From Xenorhabdus doucetiae (lineage in GTDB: Bacteria; Pseudomonadota; Gammaproteobacteria; Enterobacterales; Enterobacteriaceae), in the NCBI RefSeq assembly GCF_000968195.1, contig NZ_FO704550.1, forward strand, positions 1,550,001 to 1,614,000: a DNA stretch of 64,000 nucleotides, written 5' to 3'. Under the pieces are notes generated by a model that was given only the letters and a program-made list of their open reading frames with translations, was not told where the DNA came from and made no database searches. The position numbers and the translations under genes are program-made. Shown here piece after piece: positions 37,474 through 46,898 of the stretch (positions are counted from its first letter, which is position 1; each line of letters starts with the position of its first letter).

Positions 37474-39192
37474 ATGGCAAAGAACACGGTCAGGTTGCTG
37501 AAAGTTTCTTTTATCTGTAGCGCATGGGTGGTATCACAGGGAGCCTTTGCAAATCAACAAAACGAACTGGCATCAGGTGGTATGCAACCATGGCCAGTGG
37601 AACAAAAAAAAGAAAATCCGGTTATTTCATCTGATAAGACTATTCCTATTCCTCCAGTCAGTTCTATTGATGACAATCGAAAAAAGTTACAAACTTGGTT
37701 GCCACAACAAGTAAAACCGATATTCTTTGAACGTCTGGTAACTTTATATTCTGACAATAAAATGAGATTGTTATGGTCAGATAAACAAGCTATTAAAGAA
37801 TTTGAAGATCAACTGCTTGAGATATCATTGGCGGGTTTTCAACCTCAATTTGAAAAATGGTTAATACAACTGCATTCTCCTGAATTAAGCGAGATGGCGC
37901 GTGATGTTATTTTATCTGATGCGATGTTAGGTTATCTGCACTTTATTAATCATGTTGATAAAAAAGGTAGCTCGTGGTTATACAGTAAATCTCCCTATAA
38001 AATCGAGTTACCTCCCTCCCATTTAATCGATACATGGAAACAGTATATCAATAATAATAATGTTCTTTCTTACATTACCCGTTTATCACCGAATCATTTT
38101 GGTTATAAAAATATGCGTAAGGAAATGTTGGCTCAATTGGCGGATAAAAATCCTTGGGTGGAATTTTCGTTTAAAGGCACGCTAAGACCCGGACAAAATC
38201 ATGAATCGGTGGTTGCATTAAGGCAAATATTGGTTCGTTCCGGTGTGTTGGAGCCATCAGCGGTTAAAGCTGATAATAAGGGTTATGGCAAAGAATTGAC
38301 AGCGGCCGTAAAGCGTTTTCAAGCCCTGCATGGGTTGTTAGCCGATGGGGTTATCGGTAAATCCACGAAAGCATGGTTAAATACCACACCACAAATTCGC
38401 GCCCGTATTATGGCACTGAATATTCAACGATTACGGATTATTCCCGGAGATATCCCGACCGGTATTTTAGTCAATATTCCTGACTATTCACTTTTTTATT
38501 ATTTAGATGGCAAAGAAGTATTAAATTCCAAAGTTGTCGTTGGGCGTCCCAGCCGAAAAACACCCATCATGAGTAGTGAATTGAATAATGTCGTGATTAA
38601 TCCGCCGTGGAACGTACCCACCAGTATGACGCGCAAAGATATTGCACCAAGGGCAATGCGTGATCCCAGTTATTTTCACACGCGGGGTTATACCGTTTTT
38701 TCCGGTTGGAGTAATAATGCTAAAGTTATTGATCCTTCTTCAATAAACTGGGGTGTGACAACACCAAGTAGTTTCCCCTATCGGATAAGGCAGGCACCAG
38801 GCCCAACGAATTCATTGGGACGTTTTAAATTCAATATGCCAAATTCAGAAGCCATTTACTTGCATGATACTCCCAATCAGGCTTCTTTCAGCCGGGAAAT
38901 GAGGGCGGTTAGTTCTGGTTGTGTCCGTGTCAATAAAGCGCCTGAATTAGCGAATATGCTGTTGGGAGGCGCGGGTTGGGATAAAACCAAAGTGACTGGT
39001 TCATTGAAAACATGGTCAACAAAGTATGTCAATATTCCCAAAAAAATTCCTGTATTCCTCTATTACCAAACCGCTTGGGTTGATGAGGGAGGAAAGCCAC
39101 AATATCGCGATGATATTTATGATTATGATATTAATGCCAGGCAGCATTCAGCGCTTTTTTCTAAGCTCGTGGTAGCCAGAAATGATTTATAA
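37474..39192 (+). CDS. ldtD: L,D-transpeptidase LdtD (YcbB)
   Basis: LdtD makes 3-3 crosslinks between diaminopimelate residues of peptidoglycan and gives beta-lactam tolerance in E. coli. The 572 residues start with a signal peptide (VSFICSAWVVSQGAFA). A peptidoglycan-binding domain (VVALRQILVRSGVLEPSAV to KRFQALHGLLADGVIG, about 248-300) precedes the YkuD catalytic domain. The catalytic site is SSGCVRVNK (Cys about residue 484), with the His in YLHDTPNQ. It is about 40 residues shorter than the E. coli protein. The ribosome site GAGGTGAG precedes the ATG. Confidence 0.95.
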   Translation: MAKNTVRLLKVSFICSAWVVSQGAFANQQNELASGGMQPWPVEQKKENPVISSDKTIPIPPVSSIDDNRKKLQTWLPQQVKPIFFERLVTLYSDNKMRLLWSDKQAIKEFEDQLLEISLAGFQPQFEKWLIQLHSPELSEMARDVILSDAMLGYLHFINHVDKKGSSWLYSKSPYKIELPPSHLIDTWKQYINNNNVLSYITRLSPNHFGYKNMRKEMLAQLADKNPWVEFSFKGTLRPGQNHESVVALRQILVRSGVLEPSAVKADNKGYGKELTAAVKRFQALHGLLADGVIGKSTKAWLNTTPQIRARIMALNIQRLRIIPGDIPTGILVNIPDYSLFYYLDGKEVLNSKVVVGRPSRKTPIMSSELNNVVINPPWNVPTSMTRKDIAPRAMRDPSYFHTRGYTVFSGWSNNAKVIDPSSINWGVTTPSSFPYRIRQAPGPTNSLGRFKFNMPNSEAIYLHDTPNQASFSREMRAVSSGCVRVNKAPELANMLLGGAGWDKTKVTGSLKTWSTKYVNIPKKIPVFLYYQTAWVDEGGKPQYRDDIYDYDINARQHSALFSKLVVARNDL

Positions 39193-39233
39193 TTTCTTTC
39201 GCTACTTATGACTTCTCAAAAATTATAGTTCAC

Positions 39234-39266
39234 TGCCTTACCCTTCGCGGTGGGAGGGGTAAGGCA
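39234..39266 (+). terminator. Hairpin downstream of ldtD
   Basis: TGCCTTACCC and GGGTAAGGCA form a ten-bp stem. Only a short T-rich tail follows, so termination is likely but not certain. Confidence 0.65.
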
Positions 39267-39438
39267 TTCTCATCAATTTCGTGTATCACTATTTTATTAT
39301 CTTGGAGTTCGACGATTATATCTCACCGTTTTTGATAAGCTATTTTCTTATTGAGATGAATTTGCGATCAGATAAAACCTATTTTTTAATGAAACAGCCT
39401 CGTTAAAATTTAATCTATATTTAATGTGATTTGAATTA

Positions 39439-39454
39439 TGTTATCTTGATCACA
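39439..39454 (+). promoter_or_regulatory. Possible CRP site upstream of mepK
   Basis: TGTTATCTTGATCACA matches TGTGA-N6-TCACA in nine of ten positions. It is about 145 bases before the mepK start. Function is inferred only. Confidence 0.35.
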
Positions 39455-39598
39455 CTAATGGCAGGGTGAATTTACAGTAACATACAAAAATAACTGAAAC
39501 TAATTCTTATTTGCTGATGTCTTATTATTCGGTTAAGCTAAATTATTAATGAATTTAGACAATATTAATACATCAGAGAATAGCAGGGCATATTATCC

Positions 39599-40147
39599 AT
39601 GAATATTATTGACCACGATCGCCGAAAGTGGCTCGGCATAAGTGTGGCTGCATTGGGATTAAGTTTATTACCTCAATCTGCTTTGGCTGCATTAACAACG
39701 CCACGTCCCAGAATTTTACGTTTTGATAATTTACATACCGGAGAAACGCTCAAAGCGGAATTCTTTGACGGTCACCGATATAATAAATCAGAATTAGCTC
39801 GTCTGAATCATTTATTTCGCGATTTTCGTCAAAATCAAATCAAAGCCATTGACCCGAAATTATTTGACCAAATTTATTTATTGCAAATGATGATGGGCAT
39901 AGATAAACCTGTTCAATTAATTTCGGGTTATCGTTCTTTGACGACGAATAATAGGTTGCGTCAGGCGAGTGGAGGGGTAGCAAAACAGAGTTACCATACC
40001 CGTGGAAAAGCAATGGATTTCCATATTGAGGGTGTTCAACTCGCCCATGTTCGTAAGGCTGCATTAAAAATGCGGGCAGGGGGAGTGGGTTTTTATCCAA
40101 AGAGTAATTTTATTCATATTGATACAGGCCCGGTCAGGACGTGGTAA
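39599..40147 (+). CDS. mepK: Murein DD-endopeptidase MepK (YcbK)
   Basis: MepK is a zinc endopeptidase that cuts peptidoglycan crosslinks, with preference for the 3-3 type, so it is the functional counterpart of LdtD. The 182 residues start with a Tat signal (DRRKWLGISVAALGLSLLPQSALA). The M15/DUF882 metal ligands are seen in SYHTRGKAMDFHIEG (His and Asp) and FIHIDTG (His). It lies between ldtD and the YcbL gene as in E. coli. No strong ribosome site is visible. Confidence 0.94.
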   Translation: MNIIDHDRRKWLGISVAALGLSLLPQSALAALTTPRPRILRFDNLHTGETLKAEFFDGHRYNKSELARLNHLFRDFRQNQIKAIDPKLFDQIYLLQMMMGIDKPVQLISGYRSLTTNNRLRQASGGVAKQSYHTRGKAMDFHIEGVQLAHVRKAALKMRAGGVGFYPKSNFIHIDTGPVRTW

Positions 40148-40192
40148 TCTTATTACCTATTACGAGTCTTGATTGTGGAGTGAAGCGAGAGA

Positions 40193-40825
40193 ATGAAATA
40201 CCACATTATCCCCGTCACGATGGCGAGGCAAAATTGTACTTTGATTTGGTGTGAAGATACTCAGGAAGCGGCAATTGTTGATCCCGGCGGTAATGCTGAA
40301 CAACTTATTGCCGAGATAGAAAGCCGTGGATTGAAACTCACCCAAATTTTGCTGACCCATGGTCACTATGATCATGTTGGCGCGACGGTTGACGTTGCAA
40401 AACATTTTGGTGTGCCTGTTTACGGACCACATCAGGGGGATGCTTTTTGGATCGAAAACTTGGAAATTCAATGCCAAATGTTCGGGGTTGAACCCTGCCC
40501 TTCTTTTACGCCAGAGCGTTGGTTAGATGAAGGTGATAGATTGCAAATTGGCAATATTGAACTGTCTGTTTTGCATTGTCCGGGGCATACCCCAGGGCAT
40601 ATTGTCTTTGCTAACCATGCTGATAAATTAATCTCAATGGGAGATGTGCTGTTTAAGGGCAGTATTGGTCGCACGGATTTCCCCGGCGGAAATTATGATG
40701 AACTGATCCAATCTATCAAGGAAAAAGTGCTGCCGTTAGGTGATGAGTATCAATTTATTCCCGGTCATGGGCCAATGTCGACATTGGGGCATGAACGGAA
40801 AACTAATCCATTCTTGCAGGATTGA
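40193..40825 (+). CDS. gloC: Metallo-beta-lactamase-fold hydrolase YcbL (GloC type)
   Basis: This is a type II glyoxalase-like enzyme that hydrolyses S-lactoylglutathione. The 210 residues hold the metal motif THGHYDHVG (about residue 60), a second ligand His in CPGHTPGH, the bridging Asp in SMGDVLFKG and the last His in IPGHGPMSTLG. It ends at NPFLQD, about five residues earlier than E. coli YcbL. It is 45 bp after mepK, so the two may share a transcript, and it converges on aspC across a shared terminator. Confidence 0.92.
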   Translation: MKYHIIPVTMARQNCTLIWCEDTQEAAIVDPGGNAEQLIAEIESRGLKLTQILLTHGHYDHVGATVDVAKHFGVPVYGPHQGDAFWIENLEIQCQMFGVEPCPSFTPERWLDEGDRLQIGNIELSVLHCPGHTPGHIVFANHADKLISMGDVLFKGSIGRTDFPGGNYDELIQSIKEKVLPLGDEYQFIPGHGPMSTLGHERKTNPFLQD

Positions 40826-40867
40826 TTGAACACGTTTTTGTTGAATAAAAATTCGAGCAAGAAGGAT

Positions 40868-40892
40868 AAAAGCCGCTTTGTCAGCGGCTTTT
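40868..40892. terminator. Bidirectional terminator between gloC and aspC
   Basis: AAAAGCCGCT and AGCGGCTTTT surround a five-base loop. A and T runs on both flanks suit both convergent genes. Confidence 0.88.
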
Positions 40893-40916
40893 AGGCAAAG
40901 AGTTCAACGAGTCAGC

Positions 40917-42107
40917 TTACAGCACCGCAACGATAGCTTCACACAGAGGAACCATATTTTCCAGTGTCAGCCCCGCGACGTTGATGCGGCCAGAGCTAAC
41001 CGCATAAACACCATACTCTTCACGCAGGCGATCAACTTGTTCTTTAGTCAAGCCGCTGAATGAGAACATGCCATTTTGCGCAATAATAAAGCTAAAGTCT
41101 TGCTTTGCCCCTTTTTCTTGCAGGGTGTTGACAAACAGTTGGCGCATACGCTGAATGCGCTCACGCATGGTTGCCAATTCCTGAATCCACTCTGCTTTCA
41201 GCTCATCATTGGACAGAATGGTTGTCACAACAGAAGCGCCGTGTGCTGGTGGGTTGGAGTAGTTAGTACGCACAATGGATTTTGCTTGGCTGAACGCTTT
41301 TTCTGCGGTATCGCTGTCCGTTGCAACGATGGTACAAGCACCAACACGCTCATTATACAGGCCAAAGTTCTTGGAATAAGAGCTGGCAACGATCAGTTCA
41401 TTGTGGTTTCTGGTGAAAATACGCAGACCTTCTGCATCTTCATCCAGCCCCTTGGCAAAACCTTGGTAAGCAAAGTCGAACACCGGCAACCAGCCATTGG
41501 CAGCAGACAGATCCGCCAGTTTCTGCCACTGTTCAGTGGTTGGATCGATACCGGTTGGGTTATGGCAGCAACCGTGCAGCAAAACAACATCGCCGGCTTG
41601 GGCTTCAGACAGGCTTGCCAGCATGCTATCGAAATCCAGGGCATGATTCTCTGCATCGTAATAGTGGTATTCGCGGATCTCTAAACCTGCGCTGGAGAAA
41701 ACACCTTTATGGTTTGGCCATGTTGGATTGCTGATCCAGACACGTTTTGCATTGGTCTGTTTAGCAATAAAGTCAGCGGCAATGCGCAGTGCGCCGGTTC
41801 CGCCTGGGCTTTGTACCGTACGGGCGCGTTGATCAGTGACGATAGAATTGGTTTTGCCGAAGAGCAGTTCCTGAGTGACACGGCCAAATTCAGGTAATCC
41901 ACTAATGGCCAGATAATTCTTGGTGGTTTCGTTTTCCAGCAGGAATTTCTCTGCTTTTTTAACGGTGGTCAGGACTGGCGTTTTGCCGGTTTCATCTTTG
42001 TAAACGCCAATACCCAAGTTAATTTTATTTTCACGGGGATCGGCTTTAAAGCTATCCGCTAAACCAAGAATAGGGTCGGCAGGCGCTGCTGTGATTTTTT
42101 CAAACAT
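40917..42107 (-). CDS. aspC: Aspartate aminotransferase
   Basis: AspC transfers the amino group between glutamate and oxaloacetate and also acts on aromatic keto acids. It has 396 residues, as in E. coli. The PLP-binding lysine is in VASSYSKNFGLYNERVG (about residue 246). PSGGTGALR- and NPTWPNHKG-type segments (SPGGTGALR, SNPTWPNHKG) are kept, and SGRINVAGL lies near the C-terminus. It is transcribed alone on the - strand from a 243-bp gap after the porin gene, the E. coli order. Confidence 0.98.
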   Translation of the reverse strand: MFEKITAAPADPILGLADSFKADPRENKINLGIGVYKDETGKTPVLTTVKKAEKFLLENETTKNYLAISGLPEFGRVTQELLFGKTNSIVTDQRARTVQSPGGTGALRIAADFIAKQTNAKRVWISNPTWPNHKGVFSSAGLEIREYHYYDAENHALDFDSMLASLSEAQAGDVVLLHGCCHNPTGIDPTTEQWQKLADLSAANGWLPVFDFAYQGFAKGLDEDAEGLRIFTRNHNELIVASSYSKNFGLYNERVGACTIVATDSDTAEKAFSQAKSIVRTNYSNPPAHGASVVTTILSNDELKAEWIQELATMRERIQRMRQLFVNTLQEKGAKQDFSFIIAQNGMFSFSGLTKEQVDRLREEYGVYAVSSGRINVAGLTLENMVPLCEAIVAVL

Positions 42108-42274
42108 TTTTTTGATTCCAAGACTTGGAGAGTTAAGCCCAAAAATAAGTGATACGCGCTCAGGGTAACCTTAAGGAATCCATTTGCCAACCACTTGTAG
42201 CAAAAAGAATAAAATCTTGTGAAGTCGTTTACGAAGTGAAAAAAAGAATCTGAAAAAACAAAGAAATAAAACGC

Positions 42275-42302
42275 AAAAAGCAGCGCCGAAGCGCTGCTTT
42301 TT
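42275..42302 (-). terminator. Terminator of the porin gene
   Basis: AAAAAGCAGCGC and GCGCTGCTTTTT flank a CGAA loop. Read on the - strand it ends in a T-run about 50 bases after the porin stop. Confidence 0.9.
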
Positions 42303-42350
42303 CTGCAATAAATGGGGTTAACGTTTTGTTAAACCGTTTATCAGCAGTGA

Positions 42351-43457
42351 TTAGAACTGATAAGTCAGACCAACACCGAATACGTTGCGAGCACCTGCAT
42401 CGCCACCTTCGTGTTTGTCCAGCAGGTTGATTTTGTAATCAACGTAAGTAGACAGGTTTTTGTTAAAGTAGTAGTAAGTACCTACAGAAACGTATTTAAC
42501 CAGATCTACACTGTGGCGTTTTTCGCCTTCACCCAGTTCTTTACCTTTGGACTGAACATAAGCCAGAGATGGTTTCAGACCCAAGTCAGAGAACAGATAT
42601 TGTGCAACAGCTTCAAAGTTCTGAGTTTTGTTTGCGATGCCATTTAAGGTGTAGTCTTTAGTAGCTGCACCGTTTCCTTTAGTCATGTTACGGGTTTCAC
42701 CGTACATTGCGGCCAGGTATACGTTGTTGGCATCGTATTTAGCACCAAAGTTCCATGCTTCAGCACGTTTACCGTGAGCGGAACCCTTAACCCAATCACC
42801 GTTTGCGCGGGTAGAGTTAGCGTAAGAAGCACCTAAGGTGATACCGTAACCTACGTTATAGGTAGTAGACAAGCCGTAACCGTCACCGTTCGCAGTTGCT
42901 CCGCTACGCTTATTTTTGGTGCGCTCGCTGTTTTGGCCTTGGTATTGCAGGGCAACGGTCAGGCCATCAACCAGACCAAAGAAGTCTGTGTTACGGTAAG
43001 TCAACAGGCCAGTTGCACGGCCAGTCATGTAGTTATCAGTTTTAGACATGGAGTCGCCGCCGAAGATTGGCAGTACGTCAGTCCATGCGGTGATGTCATA
43101 GTTTACGCCGTAGTTGCGGCCGTAATCCAATGTACCGTAGTTAGCAAATTTCAGACCCGCGAAAGCCAAACGAGTAGCAGTGTCTTGTTTACCTTCTTCA
43201 GTATGAGCTTTCAGGTTGTATTCCCAACGACCAAAACCAGTCAGTTGGTCATTGATCTGAGTTTCACCTTTGATGCCGATACGAGCGTAAGAAGCGTCGC
43301 CATCTTCACCGCTTCTGCCGTCTGCGATTTGGTGACGAACGTCGACTTTACCGTACAGATCCAGTTTATTGCCGTCTTTGTTAAAGATTTCAGCTGCGTT
43401 TGCTGTACCAGCAACCAGCAGAGCTGGGATGACCACTGCAAGAATATTGCGCTTCAT
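42351..43457 (-). CDS. ompF: OmpF-type general porin (OpnP-like)
   Basis: This is a trimeric 16-strand outer-membrane porin for small hydrophilic solutes. The 368 residues begin with a signal peptide (MKRNILAVVIPALLVAGTANA) and mature AEIFNKDGNKLDLYGKV, and end in the outer-membrane assembly signal GVGLTYQF. The constriction loop L3 reads TDVLPIFGGDSM, where E. coli OmpF has PEFGGD, so one acidic pore residue is an isoleucine. The start ending at 43457 has GAGGGT upstream. It lies between aspC and asnS exactly like ompF. In Xenorhabdus the corresponding protein is called OpnP. Confidence 0.92.
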   Translation of the reverse strand: MKRNILAVVIPALLVAGTANAAEIFNKDGNKLDLYGKVDVRHQIADGRSGEDGDASYARIGIKGETQINDQLTGFGRWEYNLKAHTEEGKQDTATRLAFAGLKFANYGTLDYGRNYGVNYDITAWTDVLPIFGGDSMSKTDNYMTGRATGLLTYRNTDFFGLVDGLTVALQYQGQNSERTKNKRSGATANGDGYGLSTTYNVGYGITLGASYANSTRANGDWVKGSAHGKRAEAWNFGAKYDANNVYLAAMYGETRNMTKGNGAATKDYTLNGIANKTQNFEAVAQYLFSDLGLKPSLAYVQSKGKELGEGEKRHSVDLVKYVSVGTYYYFNKNLSTYVDYKINLLDKHEGGDAGARNVFGVGLTYQF

Positions 43458-43600
43458 TATTATTACCCTCATTGGTGTTATTCAGACACCTGCCACTGCC
43501 AAAAATAGAACACTAAAAAATTTTGGAACTATTTATGGGTATTGAGTGTCTTATTAGTCGGCGACCAGTGTTCCATTGGTAATGAATTTTATCTACCTTC

Positions 43601-43661
43601 AAAATGCTACAAAAGCGCAAAATCAGTAACAAAATGAAAATAGGTGTTTCAAAATGTAAAT
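43601..43661 (-). promoter_or_regulatory. Three tandem OmpR-like boxes upstream of the porin
   Basis: On the - strand the first box, ATTTACATTTTGAAACACCT (from 43661), is nearly the E. coli ompC C1 OmpR site. TTTTCATTTTGTTACTGATT (from 43640) and TTGCGCTTTTGTAGCATTTT (from 43620) follow at 20-21-base spacing. OmpR binds such tandem 20-bp sites as dimers in response to osmolarity. Confidence 0.72.
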
Positions 43662-43701
43662 ATCAGGGAACTTTTTTTATGTGCTTTTCGCCATAGAATA
43701 A

Positions 43702-43727
43702 AAAAAGCCAACTTTCGTCGGCTTTTT
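43702..43727 (-). terminator. Terminator of asnS
   Basis: AAAAAGCC and GGCTTTTT form the stem. On the - strand it follows the asnS stop by about 40 bases and ends in a T-run. Confidence 0.85.
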
Positions 43728-43765
43728 GCGGGATTGATTTTTAGCTTATTTATTAAGCCGATTCA

Positions 43766-45166
43766 TTAGAAACTTGCGTTTCTTGGTGTCCGTGGGAAGG
43801 GGATAACGTCACGAACGTTGGATACGCCAGTCACATAAGCGACCAAACGTTCGAAGCCCAAACCGAAACCGGCATGAGGAACGGTGCCGTAACGACGCAG
43901 GTCACGATACCACCAGTAATCTTCTTTATTCAGACCCATTTCTTCCATACGCTGATCCAACCTATCCAGACGCTCTTCACGCTGAGAACCCCCGATGATT
44001 TCACCGATGCCCGGTGCCAGCACATCCATCGCCGCAACGGTTTTGCCATCTTCGTTCATGCGCATATAGAAGGCTTTAATGTCTTTTGGATAGTTTTTCA
44101 TGATCACCGGCGCGTTGAAATGTTTCTCTGCCAGATAACGTTCATGCTCTGATGCCAAATCCACACCCCAGAACACCGGGTTTTCAAATTGCTGGCCGCA
44201 ATTTTGCAGAATTTCGATGGCATCGGTGTAATCCAATTGAACGAAATCGGAATCAACAAATTTCTCCAGACGGGTGATCACTTCACTATCAACACGTTCT
44301 GCAAAGAAAGCCAGATCATCAGCGCGCTCTTCCAATGCCGCCTTGAAAACATATTTCAGCATCTCTTCGGAGAGCTTGGCGATATCATTCAGGTCGGCAA
44401 AAGCGACTTCCGGTTCAACCATCCAAAACTCGGCCAAGTGACGGCTGGTATTGGAGTTTTCTGCCCGGAAAGTAGGGCCGAAGGTGTAAACTTTGCTTAA
44501 TGCGCAAGCATAGGCTTCACCGTTTAACTGGCCGGATACCGTCAGGAAGGCTTCACGGCCAAAGAAATCTTGGCTGAAATCCACTTCGCCTTTGTCTGTG
44601 CGTGGCAGGTTTTGCAGATCCAACGTGGAAACGCGGAACATTTCGCCGGCGCCTTCTGTATCTGATGCGGTGATCAGCGGGGAAGAGACCCAGAAGAAGC
44701 CTTTTTCATGGAAGAAACGGTGCAGTGCTTGGGCCAGTGTATGACGAACACGAGCCACTGCGCCGATCAAATTGGTACGCGGGCGAAGATGGGCGACTTC
44801 ACGCAGGTATTCAATGCTGTGGCGTTTGGCCGCCATCGGGTAAGTATCAGGATCATCAACCATGCCAACGACAACAACGTGAGTCGCCTGCAATTCAAAC
44901 GATTGGCCTTTACCTTGCGATTCCACCACCGTACCCGTGACTTCAACAGAACAGCCCGTGGTTAAATGTAATACTTCATCCTGATAATTAGGTAAATTAT
45001 TATTAACGACGGCCTGTAATGGATTAAAGCAGGAACCGTCATAGACGGCGAGGAATGAGATACCAGCTTTAGAATCTCTCCTTGTACGTACCCAACCGCG
45101 AACGGTGACTTCGTTGCCAACCGGAACACGACCTTGCAGCACATCGACTACAGGCGCTACGCTCAT
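43766..45166 (-). CDS. asnS: Asparaginyl-tRNA synthetase
   Basis: AsnRS charges tRNA-Asn. The 466 residues carry an N-terminal OB-fold anticodon-binding domain (VTVRGWVRTRRDSKAGISFL). The class II core follows, with motif 2 in TFGPTFRAENSNTSRHLAEF (about residue 215) and motif 3 in GFGLGFERLVAYVTG near the end. I start at the codon ending at 45166 (MSVAPVVDVLQGRVPVGNEV), the family start, rather than 17 codons further upstream. It follows pncB on the - strand. Confidence 0.98.
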   Translation of the reverse strand: MSVAPVVDVLQGRVPVGNEVTVRGWVRTRRDSKAGISFLAVYDGSCFNPLQAVVNNNLPNYQDEVLHLTTGCSVEVTGTVVESQGKGQSFELQATHVVVVGMVDDPDTYPMAAKRHSIEYLREVAHLRPRTNLIGAVARVRHTLAQALHRFFHEKGFFWVSSPLITASDTEGAGEMFRVSTLDLQNLPRTDKGEVDFSQDFFGREAFLTVSGQLNGEAYACALSKVYTFGPTFRAENSNTSRHLAEFWMVEPEVAFADLNDIAKLSEEMLKYVFKAALEERADDLAFFAERVDSEVITRLEKFVDSDFVQLDYTDAIEILQNCGQQFENPVFWGVDLASEHERYLAEKHFNAPVIMKNYPKDIKAFYMRMNEDGKTVAAMDVLAPGIGEIIGGSQREERLDRLDQRMEEMGLNKEDYWWYRDLRRYGTVPHAGFGLGFERLVAYVTGVSNVRDVIPFPRTPRNASF

Positions 45167-45326
45167 AAATTTCTCTCTTTTTATATAGTGGATTAATAAC
45201 TTGATAGATTGACTCAATACTCCCTTGATTAGGGAGCAGATCCTCTATCTTACTTGTCATCTCTCAGGAAACAAGAGGAAATTGCGGGTGTTAAGGCGGA
45301 AACAGAGGGAAAAGTGGCTTTTTTAT

Positions 45327-45357
45327 TTGCGTAACCAGCACAAGACGGGTTACGCAA
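45327..45357. other. Inverted repeat between pncB and asnS
   Basis: TTGCGTAACC and GGTTACGCAA form a perfect ten-bp stem with an 11-base loop. On the pncB strand an A-run, not a T-run, follows it, so simple termination of pncB is not supported. Confidence 0.55.
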
Positions 45358-45401
45358 GAGAATAATTAGCCAGATTATACCGTTTTTCTATATTGCTTGC
45401 T

Positions 45402-46616
45402 CTAGACGGCCTTCTCTATATAAGGAAGGTCAAACGCCCGGCGTAACCTATCGACAAACTCATCATCTTCACAAATCGTTTTTCCGGGACTGTCCGAAAG
45501 TTTTGCTACGGGTCTGCCGTTGCATTCAACGAGCTTGATAACAATATTCAGCGGTTTTATGCCCGGAATATTGCAGGTCAGCCGTGTACCAATACCGAAA
45601 ATAACATTAATTCTCTTATGAAAATGGCGATACAGCGCCAGTGCTTTTTGCAGATCCAAGCTGTCAGAAAATATCAATGTTTTCGTCATGGGATCGATAC
45701 CCAGTGATTGGTAGTGTGCGATGGCCTTTTCACCCCACTCAATCGGATCACCCGAATCATGGCGCAGACCTTGGTAAGCTGTTGCTAATGGTTTGTCAAA
45801 ATCCCGCAGGAAAGCATCCATCGTGATGCAGTCAGTCAGGGCAATGCCCAACTGGTTTGGATACTCATTTAGCCAGGTTTTCAGTGCAGCCCGCTGACTA
45901 TTGGCGAGTTCCGGGCTAATCTGCTGGTGAGCCTGAAACCATTCATGGGCTTGTGTACCGAGGGGGGGAAGATCGAGCTGTTTCGCCAGTTGATAATTAC
46001 TGGTGCCAATCAGATAAGGAAAGTTATTTTTCAGCTCATTGATAATGGCATATTGTACTCCGTGTGAAAAACGACGGCGAGTCCCAAAGTCCATCAACTT
46101 AAAACCGGACAGATCGATATTTGCTTCCGCCGCGTCTTTATAAAACAGTTCAATCAGTTTCCTTAGCTGGATAACGGCGTCTTCTGGTGTTATTTCAGGT
46201 GAACGATGACGATGAACCAATTCGCTGATCAGGGCAAGCAGAGGCACTTCCCACAAGATAACTTCGTGCCATAAACCCGCAATACGGATAGCTAATTGCC
46301 CTTCATGGGTAACAGAAATTTCGACTTGTTTAGGATTAAAGCGGAATGTTTTGCACCAGTTCAGGTAATCCTCTTTAAAGAACGGGAGGCGAGAAAGATA
46401 ACCGACTTCGCGTTCTGTCAATGTTAAGTCTGCCATCATGTCAATTTGATGACGTAATGCTTCGGCGTATTCTCCAAGCAGCTCATCACCACGACAACGA
46501 AATTCGGCAACAACAGGAATCGTGCTGTAATGGTGGTACACTGCTTGCTGCATATGAAACTTATAAGCATCTGTATCAAGCAGTGATTTGATAATTGGGG
46601 TAGCGTCTAAAGTCAT
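45402..46616 (-). CDS. pncB: Nicotinate phosphoribosyltransferase
   Basis: PncB converts nicotinate and PRPP to NaMN in the NAD salvage pathway. The 404 residues show the catalytic segments DTDAYKFHMQQAVYH, MDFGTRRRFSHGVQ (with the phosphorylated His region) and GIGTRLTCNIPG, which contacts the phosphoribosyl group. The size is that of the E. coli enzyme. It is divergent from pepN across a 428-bp region, as in E. coli. Confidence 0.97.
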   Translation of the reverse strand: MTLDATPIIKSLLDTDAYKFHMQQAVYHHYSTIPVVAEFRCRGDELLGEYAEALRHQIDMMADLTLTEREVGYLSRLPFFKEDYLNWCKTFRFNPKQVEISVTHEGQLAIRIAGLWHEVILWEVPLLALISELVHRHRSPEITPEDAVIQLRKLIELFYKDAAEANIDLSGFKLMDFGTRRRFSHGVQYAIINELKNNFPYLIGTSNYQLAKQLDLPPLGTQAHEWFQAHQQISPELANSQRAALKTWLNEYPNQLGIALTDCITMDAFLRDFDKPLATAYQGLRHDSGDPIEWGEKAIAHYQSLGIDPMTKTLIFSDSLDLQKALALYRHFHKRINVIFGIGTRLTCNIPGIKPLNIVIKLVECNGRPVAKLSDSPGKTICEDDEFVDRLRRAFDLPYIEKAV

Positions 46617-46898
46617 GGCGCGTCAGGCATCCTCGCGGAGCGTATTCGTGTCAGCTAAATCGATAAAGTCGGGAGAGTATAGCGTGATTATTGGGTTATT
46701 AAAGCCTATAACTGCATATATTTTCCCAAACTTAAAGATTAAGGTTAATCCATTTATAGATAATATCATGTTAAATAAGATATGAGATGACAATTCGCAC
46801 GAAAGTACTAATATGCTGACTACATCATTTATACCTTTATTTCATAAGTTATTAACATCTAAAAAGAGAGACTTAGTGATTGAAAGAAGGGTTTCTCT

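Larger units (their letters stand above)
39193..39598. other. Intergenic region between ldtD and mepK
   Basis: These 406 bases hold a hairpin after ldtD (39234-39266) and a possible CRP site (39439-39454). The remainder is AT-rich with no coding frame. Its length suggests that mepK has its own promoter. Confidence 0.55.
43458..43765. other. Porin promoter region
   Basis: These 308 bases hold the long porin leader, three OmpR-like boxes (43601-43661) and the asnS terminator (43702-43727). No gene was seen. Confidence 0.7.

Noticed and set aside
41076..41684. 202-codon frame antisense to aspC
   Set aside because: It is the shadow of a conserved gene with no support.
42933..43508. 191-codon frame antisense to the porin
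   Set aside because: The strong codon bias of the porin leaves the opposite strand open; the translation resembles no protein.
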